Numbered from the stretch's first letter, positions 22,708-34,866 are shown. The stretch: DNA of 64,000 bases from Chlamydomonas sphaeroides (GCA_001662425.1 BDDC01000022.1:23766-87765); one strand, 5' to 3'. The notes: generated from the letters alone by a model not told the origin. A program made the numbers and translations.

Positions 22708-24959
22708 AGTTGAACAACAATGCTTAGATTATATATGTATAGTGGTGAACTGTTTGGGGACAAGACATGTAAGTTTGGGCCGTACAATGGTCGGGCATGC
22801 GTGCAGCGTTACGCGGCAGCCCGCGAGTTGTTCAAACGCCCTGCAGCGCGATAGGCCGTGTTGCAATATAGCTACTGTGCAGCGTATGTATGATTTGAAT
22901 GGCAGGGACCGCCAAGGCCGGGCTTCCGCGGGCTTGCACGCACCTCCCCGCCGCCTGGATGCCTCTGGATGGCATATAAATACTCGGCACGCAGGCGCCT
23001 GCAGGCGAAATCGAAAGTTGTTTGACAAGCGCCAAGAGCAATCAACTTTAGTCGCGCTTGCAGCGACATGGCTGGGTTCCTCCCTACATACCGGCAGCAC
23101 GGTGGCTGCGTCTAAGGCAAGTGCCAGCTCGGGCCATTCATCACACGTAAGCACACCTGAGGTTTTCGGCGATGCATGTATGACCCCTTGGGCAACCCCT
23201 TGACTTACGCCAGGGCAGAAGTCCGGCGATCTAATAATAGCGTTATAGATATCTTGATATTATATTACAATGTATTATTCTGTATGACACCACCACACCA
23301 GAGGTTGCTCCCCAGCCTGGCCCTACCCCGCCCAACGCACGGGTCGTCGCGCCCTGAACTTGCCCAAGTACGCGCATCACTGATGAAATTCCCGTCTGCG
23401 GAGTGCGTGCGGCGCTCGGGTAATGTTGCAGAATCTGCACACCCACAGCCAGCATGCGGCAGCAGCCGGTCATCAGGCGGTCGGCTTCCCGTGCGTGGGC
23501 TCGCTGCACGCACCCGCCTGCTGGCGGCAGGCCTACCTGCGCGCTTGCGATGTTGCAACTGTGACCAGCACTTCGGCGCGCCGCCCCGACTAATTTGGAG
23601 CTGCCTGCACACGCTACGCCAGCAGATAGATATGTGCTCAGGGGCACAGGTTCCCACGAGTCAACCCATTCTCATTCTCACCCTGCCCTCCTGCGTGCCT
23701 GACCGCTGCGCGGCGGGGGCCACGCCCCAGGACAGCCTCCCCGAGTTGCCTGGGTGGCGGGCGCCTTCAGGGTAGGCGGGGCCAGGTTTCGCTACCATTT
23801 GCAAGACACATAAGCTGTCCGCGGATGTCACGGAGTGCCCCCCCGCAAGCTTACAGCTTACACATTCCAGCTGACTCACGCACTTGACACTAGGGTTGCC
23901 CTCAAACACTCGTTCCATACAAAGTTCCCCGCGTGAAGTAGACTCTTACAAAGTCGCCATGCTCTTCATCATCAACCAGCGTGGAGGTGGGAGCAAGGGT
24001 CGCTTGGCTCGATGCACGGCTGTCCTGCTGCCGGGCACTGGCCGGATAGCGCAGCTGGCGCAAGCTGCCGCCCGCCCGCACAGGTAGGTGCAGCCGTCGA
24101 ACATACAAGTTCACCCCAAAGGGGCTCACGGCGCATCCGCAGCGGCTTGCGCCGGTGGCGCATTCACATGCGGCGCTGCGCTGTGCCGCGTGTGGGATTC
24201 CGTTCTACTTCACACTTGGATACTCAGCGGGTGCGGCTGCAGGCAGGACGGGGCATCCCGGCCGCATGTGACTGCTGGAGCCGGTGCACGAGCTCCCGCC
24301 CGCGTGAGTGCATGAGCGCCTACCTGTATAGTGGCGAGGCTGCTGCTCGCCAAGCAACTTCACTCCGCACGGGTTCGCTCCGTGCGTCGCGGGGCCCCGG
24401 GCCGGGGGAGCAGGTGGCTGTGCGCTCCGTCCGGCGGCCTGTTGTGTTTTGGGCCGCGGCAGGCATGCCTTGCACGCTGGGCGGCATGGTGCTCGCCCGT
24501 GCAGGCTGCTGCTAGGCACGCGCTCTAGACGCGGGCACCCCCTGCTGACCAAGGGCCGCTCCCAAGGGGGGGATGTGTTCATGGCGGGGGGCCCTGATCA
24601 CCAGCAAGTGCGCATACATATGACGCGGCGCGCGCGCCGCCGGCCAGTGCCCGGCGGCGTGTCGTAGGCAGGGGCCCGTAGCTTGCCCCCATCCAACCAC
24701 CCAGCAACCCGCCCTTGGACACGCGCTTCGGCAACCACGTAGCTATCCACTCACTGTTACACTCACAGAGCGCTGCAAAGCTTGCGCTCTGGCTGGCGGT
24801 TGAGTTTCGACCCACAATAAGCATTCACAGAGGGCTGCATTGGCAATGCCCGGTTCTGGGTTACCACCACCACCCCTGGGCTCCGGCAAGCGCGGCGGCC
24901 GCTTGCGTTCCTACATACGTCTCAGGTACTCTACACCCAGGAGACCCTTTCTCCCCTGT
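22708..24959. other. Intergenic region between array copies 3 and 4
   Basis: No supported gene in 2.25 kb. The left end should be the copy-3 promoter. The right end is the copy-4 3'UTR, with TTACA (minus-strand TGTAA) at 24767-24771, 189 nt past the stop. The interior has locally AT-rich stretches near 23220-23290, unlike coding DNA here, and no frame with recognisable motifs. Confidence 0.45.
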
Positions 24960-27900
24960 CTACAGCAGGCGAACGGCCCCCATGGCTAGCGCCAAGGCCC
25001 CCGATACCACATACAACATGTACGACATGTCCGACACAGCTGACGGCAGCACCGCGCTGCCCCGGAGCGGGGTCGTGTCGGGCGGAAACAAGGGCTTCAC
25101 CGGCGGCGGCGCCGGGTTCGGCGGGTACGGTATTGCCATCGGCTCCAGTGCGGCCCAGGCCGCGTAACGGCTCACATCAACCGTCACGTTGCCGCCCGTG
25201 GCCGCGCAGGCGGAGCGGTTGGCGGCGGCGGCGCACTGCGCCGTCAGGCGGTTGCGGCCAACGACCCACCTGCGCAGCAGAGGGCGCACCGGCCGCACCG
25301 GAGCAGGGGTTTGCTACTTGCAATCGGGTTTGTTGGATGTCACCGACGTCCATACGGGCGGGAACGCCGCATGCGACGCATGTTGACGTCGTTTACGGCG
25401 CGGGCGCACACACGGTCCCAAGCATGCGTGCACGCGGGTGGGCTCGCTGGCTCCCTCCGCGCCAGCTCAACTGCCGCAGCCCACGTGTTTGTGGCACGGT
25501 GTATCCAGGGCTGGCAACGCGGGCTGCCGCCGCACGTGGTCAGGGCGCAGGGCCCGGCTGGCGCCCCCCCGCACGGCGGCAGGAGGACCTGCTGCACGGC
25601 GGCAGGAGGACCTGCTACACGGCGGACCGTCTTACGGCCGGCCAGCGGCGCGAGCGTGATTCCGGCTGCTGACGCACGGGGCCCGGGAGCGCAGCGCCAG
25701 GAGCGGCCGCGCCAGCGCAACCCCTACCCGCCATGCGGCCCGCCCCCAGTGCTTATTACACGGCAGCCGCCGCGACTCACTCGTCCTGCGGGTCGTACAG
25801 CAGCTTCGTCATGTCGTACGCGTGGCTTGACGGGGTGCAGCTGCCGGCGGCGGCGTCCCACGCGCAGCCGCCGCCAGCGGCCAGGGCGGCGGAGCCCCGC
25901 TGGCACTCGAGGGCGTTGCCGTACGTGGCGCACATGAAGAGCGGCAGCAGGCGGGCGGCGCCGGGGCAGCTGCCGTGCGTGTTGTTGAAGAAAAACCGCA
26001 GGTCGGCACCGGAGCCGGGCCCCTCGGCAGCCACTGCGTCTGTCATGTTGCCGATCATATCACCCGACTGCATCATGGATTCAGCGGACGGAGGGACGTT
26101 GGCAGTCTTGTCAGTCCTCAACACCTCTGTTTGTGGACGTTGTCACGGGAGTCGGCCCTCGCATTCTCATAGCATCGGTAGATATATTGATAGATGCTTT
26201 GTACCGATCGCTCTATCGACTGCATTGACAACACACCATGGGCTGGTGGCGTGTTGGGAGCTATGAAGCTGTGTCCCCCACATAGTGTGCTGCCTGACAG
26301 CACGCTTGTACGGCAGTACGACACTCACCCATGTCCATGCAGTCGCCAGCTCCGGCGCGCACACACCGTCGGCCAGCGCTCCGGGAAAGCCTGCGAGGAG
26401 AGCGCCAGCAGGCGGGCAAGAGACAGCACGGCCGGGGGCCGAGGTGCGCTGTCACGCGAGGGCAGGCTGGGGCGGGACGCGGGGGATAGAGCCATGCCGG
26501 CCCGTGCCGCGCGCTGCAGCGGGGACGAGCCGGCACCCGGTCACGCTAGGCACTCAGCTTGGCCCCTGGCCTGGGCTGCCGCGAACCTGGGGTTGCCAGT
26601 CGCCTCTGCAGACTCCCAGAACCAATGAAAACTCCTACGACCCCATGCCGACTTCTCAGCCTCTCTCAGCGTATGCCGCCGCCGACAGCTCACGCACCGG
26701 ATGTGATGCTGAAGAGCGTGGTGTAGATGGTGGCGAAGACGGCCCTCCAGTACCGGCTCGTCTCGTAGCGCGGGTCATAATTCGTCAGCTCATCTGAAGT
26801 CATCCATCGGCAGCCTGGGGAGTTCCAGTACTGCGGCAGGCGGCGTAGAGGGCACTGGTGGATGGGCGGCGCCCGCTTTGCACAGCACCGCAGCGCACCT
26901 TGCGCTGTGGCTGGGTGAGCTTGCTTGGTGCGGTGTGATGCAAGGCGCCGTGTTGCGTTGCGTTGCGGCGGGGTTATGTGTGCTGCTAGTGTGCTGTGGT
27001 GCGCGCAACGGCGACGGAATCCAAGCAGCTAGCGCAGGACGCCGCGGCCGCACGGACCTACCTTGCAGTTGGCTTCCTCTAAAATGGCGTGGCAGACCAG
27101 GGCACTGGCGGCGGCGGCGGCGGCCGAGGGCACAGCAAGGTTGAGTTGCCGGTGCGTTGGGGTCAACAACAACAAAATGCATTTTGCGATGGCAGCACAG
27201 GCCATAGCAGGCGCCTCGTGTGTACACCGTACGTGCACCATGATTGCTGGGTAGGTCCGGCGTTGGTACGACATCCGTACCTATCGACGTACGAGTGTCG
27301 GCAGGTTAGCAGACCTCGGATCCACATGGTGTTGACGGCGCGCATGGTGACTCTGCAGGTGGAGGTGGCGTTGTCCCAGGCGCACTTGGGGCCGGCGGCC
27401 GCAGGTGGCGCCAGCGCGGCCGCGCAAGTGGCGGGCTCGGTGCTGGAGCGGCACGTGGCGTCGTCGGCGGCCAAGCGAGCCATGAGCCTGAGCGGGGGGC
27501 GAAGAGGGAACGAGCAGCGGCCGTGCGAAGCCGGTCCGTGCGAGTCACTGCGCCGGGCCCCCGGACACGGGAAGCCCGGCGGCGCGGATGGAACTTGGCC
27601 TAACTTGGCGACGAGCCGGGCGCCAGCGCGGTGGCCTGGCCTTTGGACGCGACGCCTTCCACAGGAACCCATGTTTCGCCCGCTCCCATGCCTTGGGCAT
27701 ACATTCGCGGTTGAACGAAGCAACCCCGCGCGCTGGTCATTGCGCCAGGCCCGCGGACGGCAACTGAAACCGGCGGCGCCTAACTTGGCGCCGTTGACTT
27801 GCCTTTGTGAGTGCGTGCTCGGGCTGCCGAGGCCCGTGATCCATTCTGGTGTCAGAGTGCACGTTTCGTTGGACCAGGAGCACTGGGGCGCCTCGGTTGC

Positions 27901-28089
27901 ATCCAGCAGCGCGCGACGCACCCTGCGTGCGTCGCGCGTGTTCAATCCTGCACGATCCCAGGCAGCGGCAACGCCCTTGGTAGCAACATTATTTGAAGAT
28001 GTCGCCGAGCAGGCTGCCGCGGCGCACAGCAGCAGCGCGAGGGTTACGCGCGCGCGGATGCCACGGCTATGCTTGGCTGCTGTCGGCAT
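24960..28089 (-). CDS. Cysteine-rich secreted/anchored protein, array copy 4
   Basis: Exons 28089-27803, 27487-27281, 27104-27062, 26830-26698, 26390-26329, 26124-25781 and 25269-24960 join in frame to 461 residues. The signal peptide core is VTLALLLCAAAACSA. Exon 1 has RRALLDATEAPQCSW and LTPEWITGLGSP, nearly as in copy 2. Exon 2 has a five-residue longer Ala/Pro loop before KCAWDNATSTC. Exon 3 is ALVCHAILEEANCK. Exon 4 has GCRWMTSDEL and VFATIYTTLF. Exon 6 has a longer N-terminal part rich in Met/Asp, then FMCATYGNALEC and GGCAWDAAAGSC. Exon 7 has QCAAAANRSAC and the tail YMLYVVSGALALAMGAV. Exon 1 ends at a GC donor (AG|GCAAGT), whose position is fixed by the other three copies. The acceptor of exon 6 (AGAG|GTG) is the least certain junction. 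Function unknown. Confidence 0.77.
25569..25620. repeat. 23-bp tandem duplication in copy-4 intron 6
   Basis: Two adjacent copies of CACGGCGGCAGGAGGACCTG plus three bases (CTG/CTA) lie in the intron between exons 6 and 7 of array copy 4. Confidence 0.8.
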
Positions 28090-28563
28090 GAGCGCAATGT
28101 CGCTGTTAAACGCACGCAGACAGGCTGCATCTATGCAACAGATGTCGACCTTTATTACATATCGTTGATTGTGCCGCTGTACGACAAGCAAGGACGAGCC
28201 GCGGGCAAGCGGTGACCATAACGCTGACACCAGGGGTCTCCTCTGGCTGACACAAGGTAGTTGTTCATAAAGCAATAATAGCCTAGTATGCACTGGGCAG
28301 GCCTCGGCAAGCCAAGGTGCGCGGGGCGCGCACTCGTAGCACTGCGGGCTCGGGGGATGGTCGGGTGCGGCTGCGTGCGGGTACTGCGATTTGCCCCAAG
28401 TGGGGCACAAACCCAGAGGTAACCATTGAGTTCGTCATCTTACCTGAACTGTCACACGACTTGAGCTGTAGCCAACGCTGAAGAGCGCCTAACGCGACTG
28501 GGCGCCGCCGTGACTGCCGACAGAAGCTCCTAGGCGCAGCGCCAGGCCGCAGAATCAGCAACA
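28090..28563. promoter_or_regulatory. Head-to-head promoter region, array copy 4 / small basic protein
   Basis: These 474 bp separate divergent start codons. GC is lower than in the flanking exons. No TATA box or known regulatory motif can be assigned with confidence. Confidence 0.35.
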
Positions 28564-28996
28564 ATGCCACCCGGAACAATTAACAAGCCGAATAAGAAAA
28601 GCCTCAAAGTCAAGCGGGAGAAAGTGCGGACGAAGAAGAAGCTCGTTGGGTCGGTTCAGGTGCGTATGCGATTGGCAATCTCAATAAGTCAACCACGTAG
28701 GATGAAGCTGGAGCATACGGAGAACTGTCATGGCCCCACTGTTTTTGACCCACCTGCTTTCCCCCTTGCAGAAGCACGAAGCCCAGCAAAAGCTCCTGCT
28801 TGCCCGCAACCCAAAGCGCGAGCGCAAGCTCGCGAAGCGGCAAGCTGCCCTGGCGCGGGCCGCCGCTGCCGAAGGCGCGGGCACGGCGCAGGATGAGGAG
28901 GTCCTGCCGGATGTGCAGCCCGTAGCCAAGAAAGCGGCCAAGAAAGGGGGAAAGAAGAAGGCTGCTGCCGGTGCGGCCGATGAGATGCAGGAGTAG
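28564..28996 (+). CDS. Small lysine-rich (probably nuclear/nucleolar) protein, two exons
   Basis: Exons 28564-28659 and 28772-28996 join in frame to 106 residues. The first exon encodes a highly basic start (NKKSLKVKREKVRTKKKLVG). The second continues with ARNPKRERKLAKRQ, an acidic patch (QDEEVLPD) and a Lys-rich tail (KKAAKKGGKKK). Donor GTGCGT and acceptor TTGCAG are both strong. The charge pattern suggests an RNA-binding or nucleolar protein, but I do not recognise a named family. It is divergent from array copy 4 and convergent with RBBP5. Confidence 0.75.
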
Positions 28997-29881
28997 TGGA
29001 GCTAGGCAAGGCTGCCTGGACTGCCGGGCGTGACGGCGTGGGGGAGGCCAAGCGCAACCGCTTGCAGCAAGCGCCGCATACAGCAGCTCGCCGCGACCAA
29101 GCGAGATGTCCTGGTGAGGCGCCCGAGGCGGACGCCAGCGCTGTAGTCAGGTAGTGTGCTGCGGGAGTGCCTGCAAGGCGGGGGCCAGCTAGAGGCCGCA
29201 AGAGGGGCCCGCAGCCGTTGATCGCAGGCAGGCGTGGGCCCATTTTGGTTTTCCTCTGCAGCGGCGAGCGTGATAGGCACCGTGGCGCGGGCGGCTAGGG
29301 GCACGGGCGGCGCGGTCTGTTGCGCCACGCTGCCTGTGCCGGGCGCAATTTAGAGGTCTGGTGCGGTCACCAGATGACGTGACGAGTGACGTGACATGGC
29401 ACCATTAACCCCGCTGTGACACGGGGGCTGTAGGGCAGGACGGCAGGTGCTCTCGCTGGGCTGCTACAGCGGCAGGGCTCTGTCGCCCGACGCACGATGG
29501 CCCCTTGCTGGGGTCCCTGAGGTGTGGCTCTTGGGTCTGTGCAGATAGCGAAACAGGCCGGCGTTGCATTGGGCCAGGTGTAGGCTTGACGCCATCCGTG
29601 GCGCACTGGGCACCGCCGGGGGGCGTCAAGTGGGACACCGGCATTGTAACCGAGGTCCTTATACACAAGCGCGCGCGCAGCCGCCCCCGTCCGCCAGCAT
29701 CGCCGTGGAATGGCTTCGCATTCACGATCATGGCACCAGCGCCCGGCCGTCGGCGGCCACCCGCCGGCCGCAGCACCCCGCTGGCAGGCGGTTGGGTGCT
29801 GGCCCTGACAAGCACTCCACAACCCTCCGCCCCCCACGCATCGTCGAATGGATGCACACCGACATCTGCTCGCTCCCTGCA
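28997..29881. other. Convergent 3' regions of the small basic protein and RBBP5
   Basis: No gene supported. A plus-strand TGTAA at 29645-29649 is 650 nt past the small gene's stop and could end its transcript. I see no minus-strand TGTAA for RBBP5 in this stretch. A long plus-strand frame that starts at 29505 and runs to 30581 is antisense to the last RBBP5 exons and is not considered real. Confidence 0.45.
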
Positions 29882-32800
29882 TCACAGCCCGCCGCCCCTC
29901 CGCCGCCCCTCGCCCGCGTCGTCAAACTGCACCCGCCGCTTGCGCGAGGCGCCGCCGGCCCAGCTGCCCGCGCCCCCTCCGCCCTCGTCGTCATCTGCGG
30001 CCACATGGGCGTGGGGGCAGGCACGTGCAGGCGACGGTCAGGCCGTGTCCCACAGACACATGTCCATGACCCCGGCTCCCGCGGGCTCAAGGAGTGGGGT
30101 CTCCAGCCGCACCCCTAGCCTGCCCTCCCCTCCCCTCGTGTGTCCCCGCACCCAGCCCCACCTGCATCCTGCATGTCCTCGTCCCTGCCGCACTCGCCCG
30201 ACGGCCCCGGCGCCCCGTCCTCCTCGTCCTCCTCCTCGCCGCCGCCTCTCCCCCACGCCGGCGGCCGCCGCCGCCGCTGCGGCCGCCCGCCCGGCGCCGC
30301 CGCGTCGCCGCCGCCCTGCTGCCGCCAGCTGTCCTCCTCGCCCAGCCCGTCCTCGCCGCCCTCCTCCAGCCCTCCCTCGCCCTCGCTGCGCGCGCTGCTG
30401 TGGCCGTTGGCCCCTCGCCGCGGGAACTGCGCCAGCCGGCCCTGCAGCGCCCCCCGCGTGGCGCCAGTTGGGTTGGCCGCACAGGCCAGTCAGCCACAAG
30501 CCGCCGCCGCAGCGGGCAAATTACCCCGCAGTGAGGGCCCCAGCAGGACACAAGCAAGGGCAGCCTGCCCGGACACCCTGACGGGAGCGAGGCAGTCACG
30601 AGCCAAGAGACCCAGGCGCTTGACCCACCTGCATGAGCAGCGCCTGCTGCTGCGCCGCAGCCGCAGCCGCAGCGACCGTGCCCGGGTCCTCCTCGCCGCC
30701 GTCCTCGCCGTCGTCATCGTCCTCCTCGCCGTCCTCGCCAACGCCCGAGCCGTCGGCGCGGCCGCCCGCGGCCTTGGGGTCGGTCTCCACCACCTGATGG
30801 CGCGAGCGGGTGGAGGGACATAAGCGTGACAACCGGGAGCGTCTTTGGGACACCGACTTGACGTGCCCTGCGCTGTTGGAGTGGCATGCATGCGGCATCC
30901 TCGGCAAGCCATGACTATCCTCCTGGGGCCCCCCAGACCCGGGGCCCGCTGACCCCCAGGGTCCGCTGTCCTTCAGGACCCCACCCACCACGGGCAGGTA
31001 GAGCAGCTCTCGTCCCGGCCCCGTCTCCTCGTCGTCGCTGCTAAACACCGGCTGCAGCTCCCGCGTCAGGATGTCAACCTCCTCGCCGCCGCCCGCCTCG
31101 GCAGCCGCCGCACCCCCCGGGGTCCCGCCTGGCCCCTCGCCGCCGGCGGACGCGGCCGAGGGCCCCGGCCCGGCGGCGCCCGAGCCGCCCGCCGCAAGCC
31201 CCAGCTCGCCGCCAGCGCCCTGCAGCCGCAGCAGCAGCAGGAGCGACAGGAGCAGCAGGAGCAGCAGCAGGATGAAGACGTGCGGCAGGGGGCGGGCGGC
31301 AGCACAAAACGCGCGTGCCACGACACACGGCGTGCTCGGTCGGTGCAGTGCCGTCGAGCGCCAGAACAGAGGCGGGGAGTCAGGCGAGGCTGTCCGGTGG
31401 TCGATGAACCCTTGCGCCGAGCTTGAGGCGACTCTCTCCGCCCTGCTGGAGCAGTGCTTCATCGACCACTGGACCAGCCGCATTGCAGCGGCACGGGAGT
31501 GGAGGTGCCCCCTGGCGGCGCCGTACTGTGCGTCATGCGATGTCGTGACACACTGCTGCCGTGCACTGCCCCCTACGCACGAGACGGGCCCTTGCTCGGG
31601 GCCCCACGGGTCCCTCGCCCCCAGCCCCCAACCCCACCCCAGCCGCCGCCCCTCACCGCCGTGTTCCAGTCGAACTCGTCCTCCCGCTCCACGTACTCGG
31701 TGTTCTCGTCCAGCTCCTTGAAGTCGGGCGCAAAGGCAGACCAGTTCTCAGCGTGCACCTGGAGGAACGGGGCAGGGGCGGGGGCGGGGGAGAGCTAGCC
31801 GTTCGGCGGACGGCAAGCCAAGGCCCAGTCCAGGAACCGCTGACGGGCGGGTGGCCCGGGGTCGAGGGCCGACGGGGGCAGGCGCACAGCTCAGGCGGCC
31901 GGCGGGCGGCCGACAGGCGGCCCCCGGCCACGTCAGCCAGCTGCCCCGGCCAACGGCCCCCGCCGCCGTCTTCCCCGGCCGCGTCCTGCCTTGGCCCAGA
32001 TGTAAATGCGGCCCGACGCTGCGCAACTGAGCAGCAGCGAGCGCAGCGGGTGCCAGGCCAGCTCCAGCGCGCCCTCCTTGGGGCCTGCGGCCAGAGGCGG
32101 CGACGCGGTGCAGGGACCAGCGCGCGTGTGACCAAGGCCGGTGGTGCGAGGCAGGTGGAGGGAGGTGGACCTGCGGCTGCAACCCCCATCGCGCGCGGCC
32201 CTCACCCTCCAGGATGCGCTCCATGTTGCCCAGCGGCCGGTTCCAGATGTAGATGTGCAGCTGCGTGCGGCTGGCGGCGGCGCCCACAACATGCTCAGAG
32301 TCAGACGAGAAGACCGCCGAGCGCCAGGGCGTGCGCTCCACCGCGTTCATGAAGTCGCGCAGCGGCCGAAGTAGGCCGCCCTCGGGGCCGCCGCCCAGCA
32401 GGGAGCCCGACTTGACGGACTGTCGGGGGACGGGGAGGGAAGGACCGAGTGGGGTACGTGCCGAGGGGTGGGGCAGGGGCTGTCCGGGGCGGGTGATGAG
32501 CGGGCGGGCGGACAGGTAGGGAAGGGGAGCTTGCGGAGAAACTGCCGTCCTCGGGCCGGGGAAGGTCTCCCACCCACCACCATTGAAACCCACCCCAGAA
32601 CCGCGCAACCCACCCCACACCACCTTCCAAGGGTCCCACCCCACCCAGGCCGCGCTGTGGCAGCCACACGCACCTTGTTCGCCAGCGCCTCCAGCAGCTG
32701 AGCCTGGCTGGGCGGCTCCGGTAGCCCCGCCGCCCCGGGCCCCGCCTTGCGCGCCGCTGCGCCCGCCGCCAGCTCCAGCAGCCTCACGCGCTGGTCGGCG

Positions 32801-34866
32801 CACGAGGCGAGCAGCAGGTTGCCCTTGCGGTTGAACACCAGGTCCGTCACACGGGCGGAGTTGGGCAGCTGCAGGCGAGGGAGGAAAGCATCGGAGGGGG
32901 GAGAGAGATATGGGGATGGGGCGAGCCTTGAGGCGAGTGGGTGTCGGGCGTGGGGCGCAGGGGAGAGCACGGACACGGGGCTGCCAGGGGCGCGCTGCGA
33001 CCCGCGGCGGAGCGCGGCAGGGGCTCACACAACGGGGTTTCTGTTCTACTTGACACTGGAACACACCACGGCGCCGCCCTTCCTCCTCTTCCCCAGAACC
33101 CGCGCCCCTCCCAGCCCACGCGCCTGCCGGCCGCCGCCGCCTGAGCCCCACGTCCCCCCGCACCCGCACGATGTCCAGTATCCGCCTGCTGCGCGCGTCC
33201 ACCACCGCCAGCGCTCCCTTGAGGTGGCCCCCGATGATGAGCTCGCCGCAGCGCGACAGCGAGGCCACCATGCCGGGGCTCCAGGCAGGGCCGCCGCCCG
33301 CGTTGCGGACCGTGGCGGGCTCCGCCACATCACCTGCCGGGGTGGTTGTGGTTGGTTGGTCGGGGGCCAACGCCGCGCCTCAGCTCCGCGCCTCATTCAG
33401 GGCATGCAGACGCCAGCCAGCCGGACCGCCAGCGCTCGCTGGGCGGTTGCGACGTGCACGCGCCTGCCTCGCCGCAGAGCGCGGCACCGCGGACCGCAGC
33501 CCCCCGCCGCAGCCCCCCGCCGCAGCCCCCCGCCGCACTGCCGGGCGCAGCAGTGCTCCTGGTCCTGGGTGCAGAGCCGACCGGCCCAGCGTCAAGGCAC
33601 CCCAGGTGGCCAGCTAGGCAGTCCCAGGGGGGGGGGCCGCGACCCGACGCACCCACGACGGGCAGCGGCCCCGTGGCGCCGGTGGCCAGCTCCGCCACCA
33701 GCGGCAGCCCCTCGGCCAGCGACAGCACCGCCAGGAAGGGGGCGCGAGGGGACAGGCTGACGCGCGTGGCGGCGGCGGGCAGCGCGACCGCCGTCACCTG
33801 CGGCAGGGACACCGGCGAGGGCGCGCCCGGGGCGCCGCCAAGGCGAGGCGGGAGGGGGCTGAGGCCGCGCCGCCTGTTCGTGACGTGTCGGGTGCGGCGC
33901 CCAGGCCCTGACACGTGGCCACGGAGCCGTGCCAAGTGTAGCTGCCAGCGCATAGCCGGGCACGAGCTGGTGGCCGCCAAGGTGGTGGTCGCCCCGGGGC
34001 ACGGCCCTTGCGGCAGGGCGGGCCGGGCGGCTGCCTGCTGCCTGTGTGAGCCCCGCCTGGACACACGGCGCGCACTGCGGCACTGACACGCACCTGCGTG
34101 CCGTCCAGCACCTTCCACAGTATGGCCCGTCGGTCCTCGGACCCCGACAGCAGGTGGTGGCCGTCGCGCGACCAACACACACACGTCACCGGGCCTCTGC
34201 ATGTGTGGGGAGCAGGCGACGGAGCGAGAAGCGGGGCGGGGCAGGGAGGTCTGAAGCCCGGAGAGGCCGCAGCGCCGTGAGGTGGCGTGTGCGAGCGCAG
34301 GTGGGGGCCCGGCTCGCGAACGCAGGCGATGTGGGTCCGCCGGTGGCCCCGGGCTTGCGTGGGTGGGCCCGGGGCGGCTGGCGGGATGGAGCCTGCAGTG
34401 CTAGCCACGGCGGTGCGGTTCTCACTCGTGTCCTGACAGCACGGCGGCCACGCCGCGCGTGTCGAAGTCCCATATCACCACCTGCCCCTCCTTGGTGCCG
34501 GCTGCGAGACAGCCGCAGGGCGGGCAGGGTCTGGTTATCAACGGCGACTGCAGGACCGCGCTGCCGCGCGCTGTGGTTGCCGGCTGTGGGCCCCGGCCTG
34601 GGTCGCAGGCCCTAGGGCTGTGACCCGCGGCTGGGACATGCGCCCAGGACCCGGCGCTCGCCTGCCAGGAGGGTCCCCGTCCGGTTGAAGGCCATACACA
34701 GCGAGGTGCCATGGTCCAAGTACTCCTCGATCACCTCCGGCAGCTCCACCGACTGAAACACATCTGCGCCGCGTGGCGCAAGCCAGGGTTCAGGCTCAGG
34801 GAAGAGGCATGAGAGATCGCGCCCTCGGCATGCTCGCCAACTTCAAGTACGCAAGCTCCGTTCCAT
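29882..34866 (-). CDS. RBBP5: RBBP5/Swd1 WD40 subunit of COMPASS H3K4 methyltransferase
   Basis: Fourteen minus-strand exons: 34866-34851, 34763-34662, 34501-34426, 34196-34094, 33797-33653, 33333-33164, 32868-32674, 32419-32206, 32084-31990, 31758-31657, 31219-30989, 30793-30629, 30441-30162, 29994-29882 (668 residues). RBBP5 is a core scaffold of SET1/MLL complexes that methylate histone H3 lysine 4 in the nucleus. Diagnostic blocks are GQVVIWDFDTRGVAAVLSGH, PVTCVCWSRDGHHLLSGSED, ELIIGGHLKGALAVVDARS, FMNAVERTPWRSAVFSSDSE, ELAWHPLRSLLLS, then the hinge AENWSAFAPDFKELDENTEY that binds the catalytic module, and EEVDILTRELQPVFSSDDEE. The C-terminal third is acidic and Gly/Ala-rich, ending in KRRVQFDD. 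Two introns (after exons 2 and 9) start with GC (GCGAGC, GCAGGA); the family alignment leaves no alternative GT. The 16-nt first exon is inferred. Confidence 0.92.

Larger units (their letters stand above)
7607..28089 (-). other. Tandem array of four cysteine-rich secreted-protein genes
   Basis: Four paralogs lie head to tail on the minus strand at 7607-10583, 15832-18298, 19751-22707 and 24960-28089, with a decayed coiled-coil gene between the first two. Every copy has seven exons with intron phases 2,2,0,1,0,2. All encode a signal peptide, 18 shared cysteines in the extracellular part (2+5+2+1+1+5+2 by exon), a short spacer and a hydrophobic C-terminus. Recurrent C-x-W motifs occur in exons 1, 2, 4 and 6. 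Exon 3 is 43-46 nt and exon 5 is 62-65 nt in every copy. Confidence 0.85.

Noticed and set aside
22742..24515. Several 130-200 codon frames on both strands between array copies 3 and 4
   Set aside because: No domain, no conserved match to the array exons, and no consistent splice partners.
29505..30581. Long Pro/Arg-rich plus-strand frame (358 codons)
   Set aside because: Antisense to the acidic Gly/Ala-rich last exons of RBBP5, whose frame is supported by family similarity and splice phase.
31220..31290. Leu-rich stretch on the minus strand that resembles a membrane helix or signal peptide
   Set aside because: It is the CTG/CTC-rich end of an RBBP5 intron just before the acceptor CTGCAG, not coding.
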